From Cricetomys ansorgei (Eukaryota; Chordata; Mammalia; Rodentia; Nesomyidae): 64,000 bases of DNA. Shown one piece after another: positions 1-11,770 of this stretch (position 1 is the stretch's first letter; each line of letters opens with the position of its first letter). Location: contig JAMJFZ010002307.1 of assembly GCA_026225945.1 (NCBI GenBank), forward strand, positions 9,797,501 through 9,861,500. The letters run 5' to 3'. The notes beneath the pieces are model-generated. The model saw only the letters and a list, made by a program, of their open reading frames with translations, had not been told where the DNA came from and searched no databases. Made by a program: the position numbers and the translations under genes.

Positions 1-658
1 GCCATCTTAATCTCGAGTCACAGTGTTCATTATATTTATGTAGTAGGTGCCATATAACTTTTAGGATTGCTTCAAATAGCCTAAAAGCAACTTTAAAAAA
101 ATTAAATCCTTCCATACTATGGTGGCATCTCTTTTTCTTTTTACCATATCATCTGATAAAGATGATAGTCAGTTATTTTTAAGAATTTCACACCTAAGAA
201 GTCGATCGTGTTCCCATGGAAGGCCACACACACACAAAAATATATGAGCGACACTAGCTGGACTTGATGGGTAAAAGAAGACACAGAGTTGAACGGGTAG
301 GGAAGTCAGGTGGGACAGGAAGGAGTCAGGACCTGAGGTGACCTTCTATTGAAGGAAATTCTCAAAGATCTAATTTTAAAATAAAATAAAAAGAGAAAAT
401 GAAATACAACCAAAAGTGATCTTAAACTTTCATAGTGGTAACACCCAAATCCTCCTCTTTGGGAAAGTATTTTGTTGTCAGTGTGAAGATTTGTTTTATA
501 ATTCTGTGACAGAGGAGGTACCTTAAATCACACACACACACAGAGTCAGAAAGTTTCAGGCTTGTTTTGCTCCATTGTTCCTTTACAATTAGATAATAAT
601 GATAGGAAAATTTTAATTTTTTTCTTACACACTGGGTATTATTCTAAGTATTTCACAT
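1..658. other. Unique AT-rich non-coding DNA
   Basis: No gene or recognisable interspersed repeat is visible. There are only short CA runs near 223-235 and 531-542. It reads as single-copy intergenic or intronic sequence. Confidence 0.6.
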
Positions 659-1049
659 TGTTAGGGTTTGGATAGGCCATGTTCACCAAAAGAACCTGGC
701 TGAAGGCTTGGTGTCCTCCGGTGTCACTCTTGAGTGGTGATCATTATCGTGAGGTTATGAGCTATTGAATTGATTTACCCAGTGATGGATGTAAGAGTTG
801 ATGAACCCAAGGCTCTGAGAGGTGCAGCTTGGAAGGAAATATCTTGGCTCACCCCTCTCTGCTTCCTCTGGCTCTCTGCTTCCTCTTTTCACTTGCTGCA
901 GCCATCACGATGCTGTCTCACCGTGAGCCCAGAAATCATGAAGCCAGCCAACATCGGACTGAGCCTCTGAAGCCATGAGCCACGATCAATCCCTCCTTTC
1001 AGTTATTCTGAAACGTTCTCTCACAGAGACAGAAAGTAATACTCACACA
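659..1049 (+). mobile_element. MaLR-type (ERVL-MaLR) solo LTR, sense
   Basis: The stretch starts TGTTAGGGTTTGGATA and ends with the MaLR 3' pattern: a 'ccatgagcca' motif, a 'cctcctttcagtt' block and 'cagagacagaaagtaa'. A 'gcttcctctggctctctg' middle also fits. MaLR LTRs are non-coding relics of non-autonomous ERVL-like elements. This copy is diverged, with no clear target duplication. It could be an MTE or MLT-type LTR; I cannot name the subfamily. A short open frame inside it is a by-product, not a gene. Confidence 0.65.
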
Positions 1050-1649
1050 CCTTCACTAAGCCTGGGAAGGTGTGGTGAAGGCTGCATCATAGAAAGAAAG
1101 TCAGTGGCTGAAACTGGACTCTAGTAACAGCAAATGGATAAAATGGGGTCTAGATAGATGGAGTACGTAGGTATTCATTAAATTACTCTCTGTACTTTTA
1201 GGTATCCTTTTAATTTTCCGTGAAATGTTTGAAAGGCACAGTGCTGCCCATGAGACATTAACAGGCCTGAATGGAGAGCCCTGAGGAGCATGAGTCAGAG
1301 GGAGCTTGCCTTCTGTGTAGCTGACTCGCTTGGTTTTGATGAATGGATGCCTAAAGCGCCCACCCATTAACCTTGATCGGTTTCACCCTCTGTTGGGTCA
1401 CTTCTGTCTGAAAAAAACAAAATGAAAAGAACAGCTGTATTTTTTCTGCCCTTTCTCATGGGTACAGTGTCTACTTAAATGTTTTGCCCTTAGAAGGGTG
1501 TTAAATAAATGTGTAGCAAGTAATGTTCTTATTGCCATCATCTTAGTAACCTGAAGAAAAAATTCCACGGGTCAGACCTTCAGGTCACTGCCGCTTTTTC
1601 TGTGACTTAAGTGGCTGGAAGTTCATGTGAACTATTACAAAATTGATGT

Positions 1650-1990
1650 GTGTGTGTGTGTGGTATTTGTGTATATACACATGCATGTACAGGTGTGCTC
1701 ACACATGTAGGTGTATGTGAAGTCTAGAGGCTTGACATTGGGAGGGATATCGTCAATCTCTCTCTACCTAAATTTTGAGACAGGATGTCACTGAACCCGA
1801 GCTCTCCATTTCAGCAAGATTGGCTGGTCAACGAGGCCCTGGAACCTCCTGTCTCCTCTTGCCAGTGTTGTGATTATAGGTGCTTGTAGCTGGCTTTTAT
1901 ACCTGGCTTTTCACGTAGTGATGGGGGCCTAAATTCAGGTCCTCATATGTGCACGTGAATCACTTTGCCTTCTACGGAATCTCCCCAGCC
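1650..1990 (-). mobile_element. Composite tRNA/7SL SINE (B4/RSINE1-like), antisense
   Basis: Read on the minus strand it starts with a tRNA-like head (complement of 'ggaatctccccagccactc', 1974-1990) and then a B1-like body. On the plus strand the body shows 'ttttgagacaggatgtcact' and 'gtgttgtgattataggtgc'. A TG-rich run (1646-1662) lies at the tail end. It is strongly diverged. It belongs to the rodent composite SINE group; RSINE1 is my best guess. Confidence 0.7.
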
Positions 1991-3188
1991 ACTCAAATGA
2001 TTTTAACTGCAGTTCTTATACATAAGAACAATATTTGTTTCCAGGACTTTTGAAAAGGCAGTAAAGCAGTCCTAATTGCTCCATTGTTTGGCACACAGTC
2101 TTCCTGACAATTTATATATGCTGTTTTTAATGGGCTGTTTCCCCTGTGCAGTGACCTTTCTCTGAAACTCCTGAGTCTGAAAACTCCGATCCCATCAATT
2201 AGAGCCTTTTCCTGATCATTACAAGAGCATTTGAAAAAGGATAAATGAGCTTGCTGGCATCATAAGAAGTCTTTTCTCAATAAGCACGTGAGTACCTGCG
2301 AAACCAGCGGCTGATCTGAACCTATTCCACGGAAACTTCAAACTAACCTTTGTTCTTTCCAAATTGCACCTATACTGTTTTGATCTTTGTGTACTTGAAC
2401 TTCAAAGACTGATTTAATATTGAATGCCTTGGCAACGCTCTGAATTTTATAATGTAGGAATTGTGTTAACTGCCGTGCAGCCTCTTACTCTTAAAAGGCT
2501 TTTAGGATTATGACAGTTTTTCTTTTATTAAAATATCAGTTTTCCTGGATGCATATAGTAAACGGGAAGCTTTAGAATTACTTTCATTGTGAAGGTCATT
2601 TAGTAGAAGAAAAAAGTTTACAAGTATGTCAGGTTTCAACTAAAAAAAATGTTAAAGTGAGAATCGGATGCAGACATAATTACCTGCACATCCCCCCAGG
2701 GATCCATGGCCTGCACCTTTGGAGAATGCTGCAGGACTCATCCTTTCAACCACTCTGTGCATCCTGATCTCACCGATAATCACTTTTTTACCCAGCATTT
2801 ACAGATTATTCTCACCGCTTCATAAAAGCATCCTACTCTTTCCCAGTTCTTGTCTGATTGCTTCCTAGCCTGAATCCTGCTGAAACCATTTAGTTAAAGC
2901 AACTGTAGTTCAGGAAATCCAGTAATCTGAGCCAAATGCCACTTTAAGATCAAGTGCTGGGAGTCAAGCCGTGAACACAGGACATTACTGTGTTAACAGA
3001 CTCATCTATAGCAGAAATTGATATCCAACAGGAAGATGCAGCATGTAGAGGATGTCTAAGCAAGCAGAGAGGCCCTGTGCATCTTGTCTCTTTGCTTGTG
3101 CTGTTTTACTTTCTAGTCCATAAGGGGCAACAAGCTTGTGCCTGAATATCAATAAATGCACTGCTTCCTTTGTTGAAAAAGATTTCCT
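1991..3188. other. Unique non-coding stretch with candidate conserved element
   Basis: No repeat of a known family or coding gene was recognised. The part from about 2030 to 2570 is repeat-free and balanced in composition, which makes it a candidate conserved non-coding block. The part from 2880 to 3180 is unassigned and contains an AATAAA (3150-3155) with no visible poly(A) tail. Confidence 0.45.
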
Positions 3189-3412
3189 TGGAGCCAGAGA
3201 GATGGCTCTATATGGTTAAGAACACTGTCTGCTATTCCAGATGCCCAGGTTCAGCACCCATATGGCAGCTCCCAACCATCTGTAACTCCAGCTCCGTGGA
3301 ATCTGACACACTCTTCTGACTCAGGTAGGCATCAGGCACATATATGGTGCACAGACTTACAGGCAGGCAAAGCGTACACATTTAAAATAGAAACAAATAA
3401 TATTTTTAAAAA
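3189..3412 (+). mobile_element. B2/B3-type SINE, sense, near full length
   Basis: A tRNA-derived head ('agagagatggctctatatgg', 'ttcagcacccatatggc') is followed by the B3 body ('ctgtaactccagctccgtgg', 'ctgacacactcttctgactc', 'ggtgcacagactta') and an A-rich tail near 3380-3412. B2/B3 SINEs are transcribed by RNA polymerase III and copied by L1 machinery. This copy carries many point differences and is not expected to be active. Confidence 0.88.
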
Positions 3413-4483
3413 GAGTTTTACCTAGTAGCAGAGTTTAGAATGTGCCTGGTGACACAGGTAACATTCAGCACAGCCTCTGTATCCCATCCTGTAAATCTGA
3501 GGAGGTCCTTATCTCCCTACAGATTAGCAGCAAACAGTATGTGAATGGCGCCTGGTGCCCTGATGTCACTGTGTGTTGCACAGATTTAGAGCACATTCCC
3601 AGCCTCCTTAAGAGTAGACTCAGTTCACGAAGGCTGTGAATGATTCAGGTATGCACATGGAAAAATGGACTCTCAAAGGTGAAGGCTCTGAAGAGTCTGG
3701 TTTCAGGGTGGATGTTGGAAGCTGCACAAACAGTAGATAGAACAGGGACAGGGCCACCTGAAACTATTCTTTAACCACGCTAGACAAATCCCATCATCTG
3801 TTTCTTTGGCAGAAAATAACTAGAATGTGATTGACATCTATTGTAAACTCACTAGAACAGAGTCTCCCAAATATTGGGCAGATAGACTTCCCAGAGACCT
3901 TGTTTAAAGTGTAGAAACTGCTTTAGTAAATCTGGGGTAAGGCCTAGTTATTTTGTTTTGTTTGGTTATTTTCAGTGCCAGGTGCTAGCTAGTGCCTCTT
4001 TCATGTCAGGCAAGGACTCAGGCACATCCCGAGATTCACAGCTCGCATTTCTACTTTTCAAACAAGCTTTCAGGTATCTGCGATACTGCAGATCTGTGTG
4101 TCTCTCTTAGAAGGAAAGGGGCCTTCACAGTGTGTTGCAAACACCACCAGGCCCGGTAGACTTCAGTCATTTTCGGTATATTCTTCTTCTATTTTTAGGA
4201 GCACAGAAATGAAAGATTCTGCGCTCAGATGATGCACTGAAGAGTATTGTATTCCGTGCATTAAAGGAGTCAAAGGAGTATTTATAGCACTTATTTTTAT
4301 TCTGTCTTGATATTTTCAATTTGCACAGCTGTTAATTATGATTTTTAACCACGTGTGGGTAGCTTTGCATACAGTTGCAGTGTGCATTAATAAAAGAGCT
4401 GACATTTCCAGAAAGTTGTTTCATGGTTCCACAAAAATGCAGAAGTCTGGAATCCTGAGTTTCTAGACATCAGAAAATCTTTT
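3413..4483. other. Unassigned non-coding DNA
   Basis: No gene or confidently named repeat is visible. There is a short open frame (3442-3639, plus) with no recognisable domain. The rest is mixed-composition unique sequence. Confidence 0.5.
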
Positions 4484-4650
4484 AGGGTCAGTAAGGTCTT
4501 AGTGGGTCAAAGAGGCTTGCTACGAAGGCTGACGACCTGAGTTTGACCCCCTGGGACTCACACAGTAGAAGGAAAGAAGTGACTCCACTTGACTTCTACC
4601 ATTCAATGCCCACATACAAATACACACAATATAAATAAAAATGTAACAAA
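4484..4650 (+). mobile_element. B2-superfamily tRNA SINE, sense
   Basis: Shows the tRNA-like head 'cttagtgggtcaaagaggct', the internal 'gctgacgacctgagtttga' that holds the B-box-like region, 'ccctgggactcacacagtag', and an A-rich tail containing 'ataaataaaaatgtaac'. It is diverged from consensus. Assignment between B2/B3 and RSINE-type heads is uncertain. Confidence 0.75.
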
Positions 4651-4829
4651 GAAGAAACCCTTTCAATCAGTCCCAAGCTGTGCATGTTTGTACAGACCCA
4701 AACCTTAATATGAAATGTCTATTCCAGTCATCTTCCACTTATTACAATGTATAATGTTTACTCCTACTAGTTTTCTGTAGTCCAGCTTTCAATATGGTTC
4801 ATAAGCAGAATTGCAAAAGTAACAGAAGA

Positions 4830-5060
4830 GGGATTGGGGACACGGCTCGGTGGGCAAGTACTTTCTGTACAATCATGATGACCGGAGTTCAGATCCCCAG
4901 AACCCAAGTAGTGTTTGGTGTAATAGCGTGCATCTATAATGCTAGGGATCCTGTGGCAGGGACCTGAGACTTTCTGGATAAATAACTCGTAACCAACTAG
5001 CCTGGCACTCATAGCAGCAAACAATATAGACCCTGTCTTAGAAAGGAGGAAAGCAAGGAT
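4830..5060 (+). mobile_element. Composite tRNA/7SL SINE (B4/RSINE1-like), sense
   Basis: Starts with a tRNA-like head ('ggggacacggctcggtgggc', 'ggagttcagatccccagaac') and runs into a B1-like second half ('gtgtaatagcgtgcatctat', 'aaccaactagcctggcac', 'agaccctgtcttagaaagg'). It ends only about 30 bp before the solo LTR at 5089, so the two insertions are neighbours but not nested. Confidence 0.75.
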
Positions 5061-5084
5061 TGCACTCATGTGGTTTTCCTCTTA

Positions 5085-5088
5085 CCTT
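5085..5088. repeat. Left target-site duplication of the solo LTR (CCTT)
   Basis: CCTT directly precedes the TG that opens the LTR at 5089. The same four bases follow the closing CA at 5675. A 4-bp duplication is the length known for gammaretroviral (ERV1) integrases. Confidence 0.75.
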
Positions 5089-5192
5089 TGTTGGACTTCA
5101 GAGATCCAAACTGGGACCCCCAGGGTCCAAACCGGAACGCCACATCCTCACAGAGACTCACAGACGGGATATCGATGCAAATAGCAAGAGGA

Positions 5193-5198
5193 TTTATT
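5193..5198 (-). terminator. LTR polyadenylation signal AATAAA
   Basis: The plus strand reads TTTATT, giving AATAAA on the LTR strand. It lies about 155 bp downstream of the TATA-like box and about 105 bp before the LTR 3' end, the order expected of an R/U5 boundary region. Confidence 0.75.
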
Positions 5199-5351
5199 CC
5201 AGTGCACTGGGACCGTTCTAACACGCAAGATAGAAGCGGCCCCAAGGAGCAAATGGTGAAGCTTTTTGAGGCATTACCGGCGCGCGTCCGGGTCCCGCCT
5301 ATCCCATGCAGGAGATGAGCATGGCGGGCCCGATCCCTTCCCCGCCAGCCC

Positions 5352-5359
5352 TTTTATCG
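5352..5359 (-). promoter_or_regulatory. LTR TATA-like box (GATAAAAG)
   Basis: On the minus strand GATAAAAGG sits about 45 bp downstream of a CCAAT box and upstream of a GC-rich block, as in gammaretroviral U3/R. Its position makes it the likely core promoter of the LTR. Activity cannot be judged from sequence. Confidence 0.7.
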
Positions 5360-5401
5360 AGTTAGGGCAAAGGGGTCTGGGGATGGGGGCTCGTGCAGCT
5401 G

Positions 5402-5433
5402 ATTGGCTCCGAGCTCTCTGTTAGACTAATTGG
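5402..5433 (-). promoter_or_regulatory. Two CCAAT boxes in the LTR U3
   Basis: ATTGG occurs on the plus strand at 5402-5406 and 5429-5433, giving two CCAAT motifs on the LTR strand upstream of the TATA-like box. NF-Y sites in this position are known for many retroviral U3 regions. Confidence 0.6.
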
Positions 5434-5675
5434 TCGGGAGTTTCGCGCGCGCAGGATCCAGGGGGGCGTGGTCAACCTGTGCCCTTGGACTAGCCCCTTG
5501 GGACAGGGTGGCTCCTGGTATGCTGGGGAACGACGAATCCTGCTGATAAGCTTAATGGTCATTTCCCTGTGGGTGGGGAGGAGACTGAAGAGTACTGTTA
5601 ATGGCCGTACTTGGGAAAGCATTTCCCCCTATATGTGATTGCATTTCTATGTTTCATATTTCTTAAACCCTTTCA

Positions 5676-5679
5676 CCTT
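5676..5679. repeat. Right target-site duplication of the solo LTR (CCTT)
   Basis: CCTT directly follows the terminal CA of the LTR and matches the left copy at 5085-5088. Confidence 0.75.
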
Positions 5680-7779
5680 CATGTGTGACCACGGAGCAGG
5701 TGGGGGTGGGAGAAAGAGAGCGTGTAAGGGAACTTTCCAAGAATTTATACAACTTTTCTAAGTTCTTTACAACTAAGAGAGAAATCTGCACAAGTGTAAG
5801 CAGTGACAGAGAAGCAGGCAGGGAAAACAGGAAGTAGCTAAAGACTGCCAGGAAACAAAGGAACCATTCAGTCCTAGCAGAGATGTCAATAAACCTCCCA
5901 GGAAATTGGATTAACAGAGAGGAGCCAAGATTAGCTTCTCCATTAATCGTGGCATGTGGGGACGTTAAGTGGGGTGGAAACTCATGATTCATTCATTCAT
6001 TCATCATGACAAGGGCACAGCATTGGGATCAGTTCCAAGGTGCAAGTCCCGTGTCTCTTAGAACCACTCAGTAATGTGTGTCCCAGTGAACTTGAGCCAG
6101 CCCCTTCATTAGGTGAGGACAGGGCACAAAGGTAAGTAGAAAGTAGACCCTGGTCTCACATGGTCCAGAGAGATCACTAAGTTGGGTCACAAAATATATA
6201 ACTGCCATTTGTTGCACGTCTGAGCTATACATTCCCTGAGCTCACGTGAACGACTTAGGATTCTAGTTGTAAGTCCTTTATCACGTTAGGCAGCGATGTC
6301 TGTCTTTGTAATTGCTACCTGATGATGTAATTTTGACTATTAACAAAAAAGAAGTATTTATTCTTTTTCTTCATGGCATCTCTTTTACTGTTTGAGGCTG
6401 GCTGTCACATAATGACAGAGATGTCAAATTAAACACGTAGTTCCTTTTTGCAAGGTGTGTGTGTGTGTGTGTGTGTGTGTGTCTATCAGCACATCATTCT
6501 AATTCTCTAATCAAGATAATGCATAATAAATGCATTTCACAATGTGAAATCCCTGATTTCTATAAGAGAAGGCAGAGTGAGGGAAGGCATAGGAACTAGG
6601 AGCAATTTGGAACTGTGAATTTTATTGCCCTTTTCTTGGACAATCTGCTGATTAACCCGAATATAGCAAAGGGGTTATTTGTAGCATTTTGTGTTTTGCC
6701 AGCTAGGCATGTGAAGAAAGAACAAAATTCCATTATTTGTAGATTTTCCAAAATCTTTTGAATATTTCCATGTGAACTGCATGTGGAGAGCTAATTTAGC
6801 TTCTTACTCCCCTCCTCCCCCAACCCCCGCAACTCGGCCTTATGCATGTAGCCAAGCACTCCACTATTGAAGCTCATCTCAACAGCCTTCAGTGTCCCTT
6901 CTCTGGCTCTGTACTGTTTCCCATAGCAGATCTTCCTGTGCAAGATGCTTCCTCTGGTCCAGCCCATCTAGATAGAGTGACAGAAATGGTCTCACATTTT
7001 CCATGGTAACCTTCAAACAGCAATTGGGAGGTTTTGGGCCAATTTAAAATCAAAATAAGTAAAGGTTTAGGAATGGTATTTTTCTAAGGGGCATCAGGTA
7101 ATTAAGTCCTTTGTTCCAAGAAACAAAAGTAATCACATCCATTTCTTCTTTCTTTGTGTTTATTGAAATAAAACGTTAGGCAACATTTCTTGGTCCCCTG
7201 ACAAGTGTCCAGATAATTAGTTTCGGGCCAAGATAAGTCTGAGGAAGAGATATTTTCCTTAAAAGGTAATGTAGTTGTAGTTGAGGCAGCAGCATGAATT
7301 AAAACTTAAAATAAATGCTGTCGGATGATGAGTTAGATCACAATGACTTTCAGGAGCACAGTCAGCAGAAAGGACAAATCGGCATAGAAAAACACAAGTA
7401 GTTGGTGCACTAAGGCGAAAACCAGGCAGCTTCTAGACTCAAGACAGAGTCAGGACCAGGGAGGGAAAGAGAGAGGGAGAAGAAGGGAACGGAATACTTT
7501 TTCTAGTGCCACATGGATTCAGACTGAGAATCTTCTAGAAGAGATGTTCTGCCTTAGGAGCTCACATTATTTGGGAATACTCTGCCACTTGATGAGTAAC
7601 AGTGATATCATCTCCCCAGTGCCTTGGAGAGAGGTTATAAATCTATACTTTAACATCTGCAGATGTTATAAACATTATTCATAGCAATCTGCACTTAGAG
7701 GGCCCTCCTCTAATGTAAACAGTGTTTTCTAAATCATGGGAAGTCACCATTCTGATAGGACGAAGAGACTCATGGTTAA
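5680..7779. other. Unique non-coding DNA with two small simple repeats
   Basis: No gene or named interspersed repeat was recognised. An ATTC-type run lies at about 5987-6004 and a GT array at 6455-6482. The block 7010-7430 is repeat-free unique sequence. Confidence 0.5.
6455..6482. repeat. (GT)14 microsatellite
   Basis: An uninterrupted dinucleotide array, likely polymorphic in length. Confidence 0.95.
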
Positions 7780-8260
7780 AGAAGTCTGGGGATCCAAGGG
7801 ACACCATTGACTCTGTGGAGCTTGTTTTCCTGATGTCCCTGACCCTTCTGGTCCCCGAAATCCCTCAAAGAACCTGCAGGGTCTCCTAGATATGTCATGT
7901 GATTGTCTGGCTTCCTGTTCTTGTAGGAAACCTACAGGCTTGAGTGTATGTGGGGGTTCTCTGATGCCTTTGCCTGCCCTTGAGACCCATTGCCTCCAGC
8001 TGGTTGTCTAGTCCACCCTCGATGTAGGAACTAGTGCCAGGCTCTGTCCCATCTTGTTCTCTGTTTGAGCAACAACCCTGGGAGAACTGCTCTCTTCTAT
8101 GGGAGAAGCAGGACAGTGGGTGCCAGTGGGTGGGGGTGGGGAGAGTATATAATAGGAGGAGAGGGAAGATAGGGGTACCTGGGAGGAATGGAGGGACATA
8201 GGAGGGGTGTTGATATATATTATACAAGAAAAGAAAAATAAATTAATTAATTAAAAAAAG
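7780..8260 (+). mobile_element. LINE-1 3' end (Lx-type 3' UTR), sense, 5' truncated
   Basis: Matches the remembered 3' UTR of old rodent L1: 'ctctgatgcctttgcctgcc', 'cttgagacccattgcctcca', 'gctggttgtctagtccaccc', then a G-rich polypurine tract (8098-8200) and an AATAAATTAATT-type tail ending near 8260. No ORF1 or ORF2 coding part remains. The left edge is approximate. Open frames on the opposite strand here are by-products. Confidence 0.82.
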
Positions 8261-11200
8261 AAGTCTGACGATGTACAAGATAAATATCAGGATAAAGTTA
8301 GGTATAACAAACAGCAATAGCTTGTGTTCTAGTGACTCTGCAATTTACACTTGGCATTACCTGGTAAGTAGAAATGTTTATTTTCAATATCTTATCTTGT
8401 GCCAAGTCTGAAGTCCTAAAATGGTTTTTAAACACTTGTTTAAGCTAAGGAACCCATTTATGCTCAGCTGGGACTTTGTTTTACTACTTCAGAAAACATT
8501 TTAATCCTTTAAGATGTTTTAGTATCAAAATATTAATAGCACAGTGCTAAAACATACAAATCAGTTCTCAAGGCATTGAATCCCTCACCATAAAAATCGG
8601 ACACAGTCATCAGTTTTACCTTGAACCTCAATCCAGTGGCATGCACTTCTTCAAGCACGTTCTTAATAAAGGCGTTCTTAATAAAATGTTATATCTGTTG
8701 CTAGTTACTATTGACTACTTGGAAGTATAAATCTTTCAAGAGAATATAAAGATGTTAAACATTCGTTTACAAAAGGATAAAAAGTAAAATGTCACCTAAA
8801 AAACCTACTACACTTATTTTTAAAGTTATTTTCTTTTTTGTAATGATTCAACTAGTTTTGAACAAGATAACCAAGTTTTAGACAGATCAGGGTTTGAAAA
8901 TGTTAAATATTTTCTTTATTCTAACAGCAACTAGGGCTAATATTATGGTGTCTCAACAGACTGAAAAAGATAGTTTTAATTTCCCTGGATACCACATGAT
9001 AGTCTGTCTCCCAGCAAAACATTTTATCTTATAACATTTTAAGAATTAGACATATAAAAGTTAATGAAAAAAATTATTTGTCTCAAACTACATATAAAAT
9101 ATTGTAGCTGACATTGTCCTTTAGTTTAAGAACCTAGAAAATATTTGAAAAAGTCTAATTTCTAAAAATTGGTTTTCAAAAACACAATATCCTTTAGGGT
9201 AGAGAATAATAATCACATTTTACATCCTAACTATTATAAGCATTTTCAAATGCTTTTCTCCCCCCCCCAAAAAAAAAATTGATCATTGAAGATTCCTAGT
9301 TTCAATCGTGTGTGATGATGCCAGCAACAAATCTCTAACTTTGCTGGTCCATTGGTCTGTGCCAGGGAGCATTTTGAAAGAAATGGTGACTGCTGTAGTC
9401 AGTGTGGCAGATTACCCAGCATACCTTTCTCCACGAGGCCTGATGTCTTTCTTGGTGACAGTTACTTAGATTTAGACTGATTGAAGCATGCTGCATGAGC
9501 AATATCAGTATTTTCTAGCAAACTGTGATGGGGTTAGCTTAAATAAAGCGAAATAATCCTTTGAATTTGTGGTAGATCATAAACAATGTGAGGATTATAT
9601 TCTATCAAAATAGACTATCGAGTATCTACTTCCGAAGTAGATTGTATTTATGTTGCCTGGTTTTCACATCATGGCAATATTTAATATCTTCTTTTAGACT
9701 TTCTGTCTCATATGTCAAAAGTATCCATGAAGTTTTCAGATGAAGATTGATGATGTGTGAGGAAGCATCATGGCCATGGTTTGGAATGTAACGGAAGTAC
9801 AGCTTTCTGCATCAATACAGAGTGACCAGTGGTTGTGCTGAGATCTTGGGAGCCCTCGCTTGGCTTCCCTGTAGATATACCTACTTGTTCTGTTTTCTGT
9901 CTGAGGGTTGGACATATGACCAAGGAGGAACAAGGAAAGTAGATCATTTAAACTGAACCAAAAGCAAGTCCATGTTCTAAAACAAGCTTGCTGTAGTCAA
10001 CAGAAGAAATAATAGGAGTGTAACTATTTCATTGTCATGTAGAATGATGGTCTTAGTTTTATATGCAGACAACAGAAGCAAATAATTAACTTGAACCACA
10101 TGCAGTTATTTGAATATAATAACGTAGAGAACTAGGATAACAATCTGAATTAGCAATTAGTTGGATAACTGCAGCTGCATATGAAATTACGAACATGTCT
10201 CGTACTTTTTACATTAACCAGCTGTTAAAATACTGAGTGACCCGAAAGCCACCCTCTGCCTTTAGACCCCATTCAAATGCCTTTCAAAAGTAATAATTGA
10301 TTTCATATTTCTCTTTACTTTCTCAGACTTTAATTTAGTGAGCTAACATTTTGTCATTACCAAATATATTGCATAATTGTCTGTGTGGTGCTTTAGGAAC
10401 TTAATTACATAGCACCCTCATCTTAGCTTGGAGAATTAGCTGTCAAGGATATATGGTTTCTATGTGCAAAAATTAAACTACTATTTTCTCAATTTTATTG
10501 TCAAATATAAAAAGCCATGATAGATATAGAAGCCAATAATGAATCAGTGCTTCAATAAGGAGCTCATGGTTTCCTCCTCATGAGAAATCCAAACTTTCAA
10601 CCTCCTGACTATAGCGTTCTCTGTCAGGATGCTTATGGTCCTCTGAGCTGGCTGGCAATGCTCGTGGTCACATATATACACAGATAAAGTTGCTTTTAAT
10701 CATCTTTATATGCTCATGGAGACATTTACTATAAAGTATTAGTTGACATGGTTATGGGTGTTGAGAATGACCACAATTTGCTGTTTTCATGTGGGAGACA
10801 CAGGGAGGCCGTTAGTGGAATCTGAAGTACGGGAAAACTAGAAGGCTCATAGAATATATCAGTTCTGAGTCAGAACTGAGACCCAGGGCAGAATGACACG
10901 GATATGGCAGCCACATAGTCAGGGACTCAGCTGGAAAGTCCAATTCTGCTTTGCCTTTAAAAAGATAATTCTCCTTATTAAAACTGTGCATGCACACCGC
11001 ACATCACATTGCATGCATGGAGATCAAAGAACACCCTTCAGGGGTCGGTTCTCTTTCTCTCCCTTTTATTCAGGCCTTTTAAAACTGTGGGTGATGTAAT
11101 TATCCTGGGGAGGACCATCTGCTTCATGCAAGATTCTTCATGAACCTTCTCTGAAAGCATTCTTACAGGAACACCAAGAAATGATTTAAAACTGGATAGC

Positions 11201-11563
11201 TGGACATCTCATAAGTCAGTCAAATCGGCATATAGAATTAGGCAGGATGTACATGTCAATACATTATGTTTATTCATTTGGTATTTCTTGTGCTGATCAC
11301 ATGAAGTTACATTTCTCTCACACCTCTTCCTCCCTCTGTTCGTCTCTTTTCCCTTTGCCCTTTAACATTAACTCATTGGCATACTTATATCAGGCAGCAA
11401 TATCATGAGGCTCTCCTGATTCCCTTCTTAAAGACTTTGAATCTAGGCTCCTTCCTCAGAGGGATGTACTCGATCTCATGTGAGGAGAGATACTTAATAC
11501 TTCAGCCTTCCAGAAAATGATAAAGTCAAACTGGTCACATTGACTTTCCCTTTCATTTTTACT
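8261..11563. other. Long AT-rich unique tract without recognised repeats
   Basis: About 3.3 kb with no gene and no confidently named repeat. A C8/A9 tract lies near 9261-9278. Two copies of the 13-mer CGTTCTTAATAAA sit at 8658-8670 and 8673-8685. The block at about 10240-10520 is a candidate conserved non-coding element. Confidence 0.5.
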
Positions 11564-11770
11564 TAAGATTTATTTTTAATAATTTGTATGTGTGTATGTC
11601 TGTGCATGAGTATGTGCACGTGAGCTGAGGTGACCACAGCTATCAGAAGAGGGCATTAGATTCCCTGGAGCTGGAGTTACAGCTGTTTGAGAACTGATTT
11701 GTGTGGGTGCTGGGAACAGAACTGGGAACCTCTGCAAAAGCAGTGTGTGTCAAGTCATGTCTCCAGTTTG
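11564..11770 (-). mobile_element. B2/B3-type SINE, antisense
   Basis: The plus strand shows the complement of a B2/B3 copy: 'aagatttatttttaataa' (tail side), 'atcagaagagggcattagat', 'ggagctggagttacagctg', 'tgtgggtgctgggaacagaa' and 'catgtctccagtttg' (head side). It is moderately diverged. Confidence 0.85.

Larger units (their letters stand above)
5089..5675 (-). mobile_element. Solo LTR, gammaretrovirus-like (ERV1) endogenous retrovirus, minus strand
   Basis: A 587-bp unit with TG and CA ends, flanked by CCTT on both sides. On the minus strand it opens TGAAAGGG, close to the TGAAAGAC start known for murine-leukaemia-type LTRs. It then has two CCAAT boxes, a GATAAAAG TATA-like box, a GC- and CpG-rich R-like block, AATAAA, and 'cctcttgctatttgcatcg', close to the R/U5 motif of that retrovirus class. 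No gag, pol or env sequence lies next to it, so recombination between two LTRs probably removed the provirus body. Preserved CpGs and a perfect short duplication suggest a fairly recent insertion. Open frames in it are not genes. Confidence 0.88.

Noticed and set aside
8658..8685. Two copies of CGTTCTTAATAAA as a polyadenylation tandem or operator
   Set aside because: A short AT-rich 15-bp slippage duplication with no associated element.
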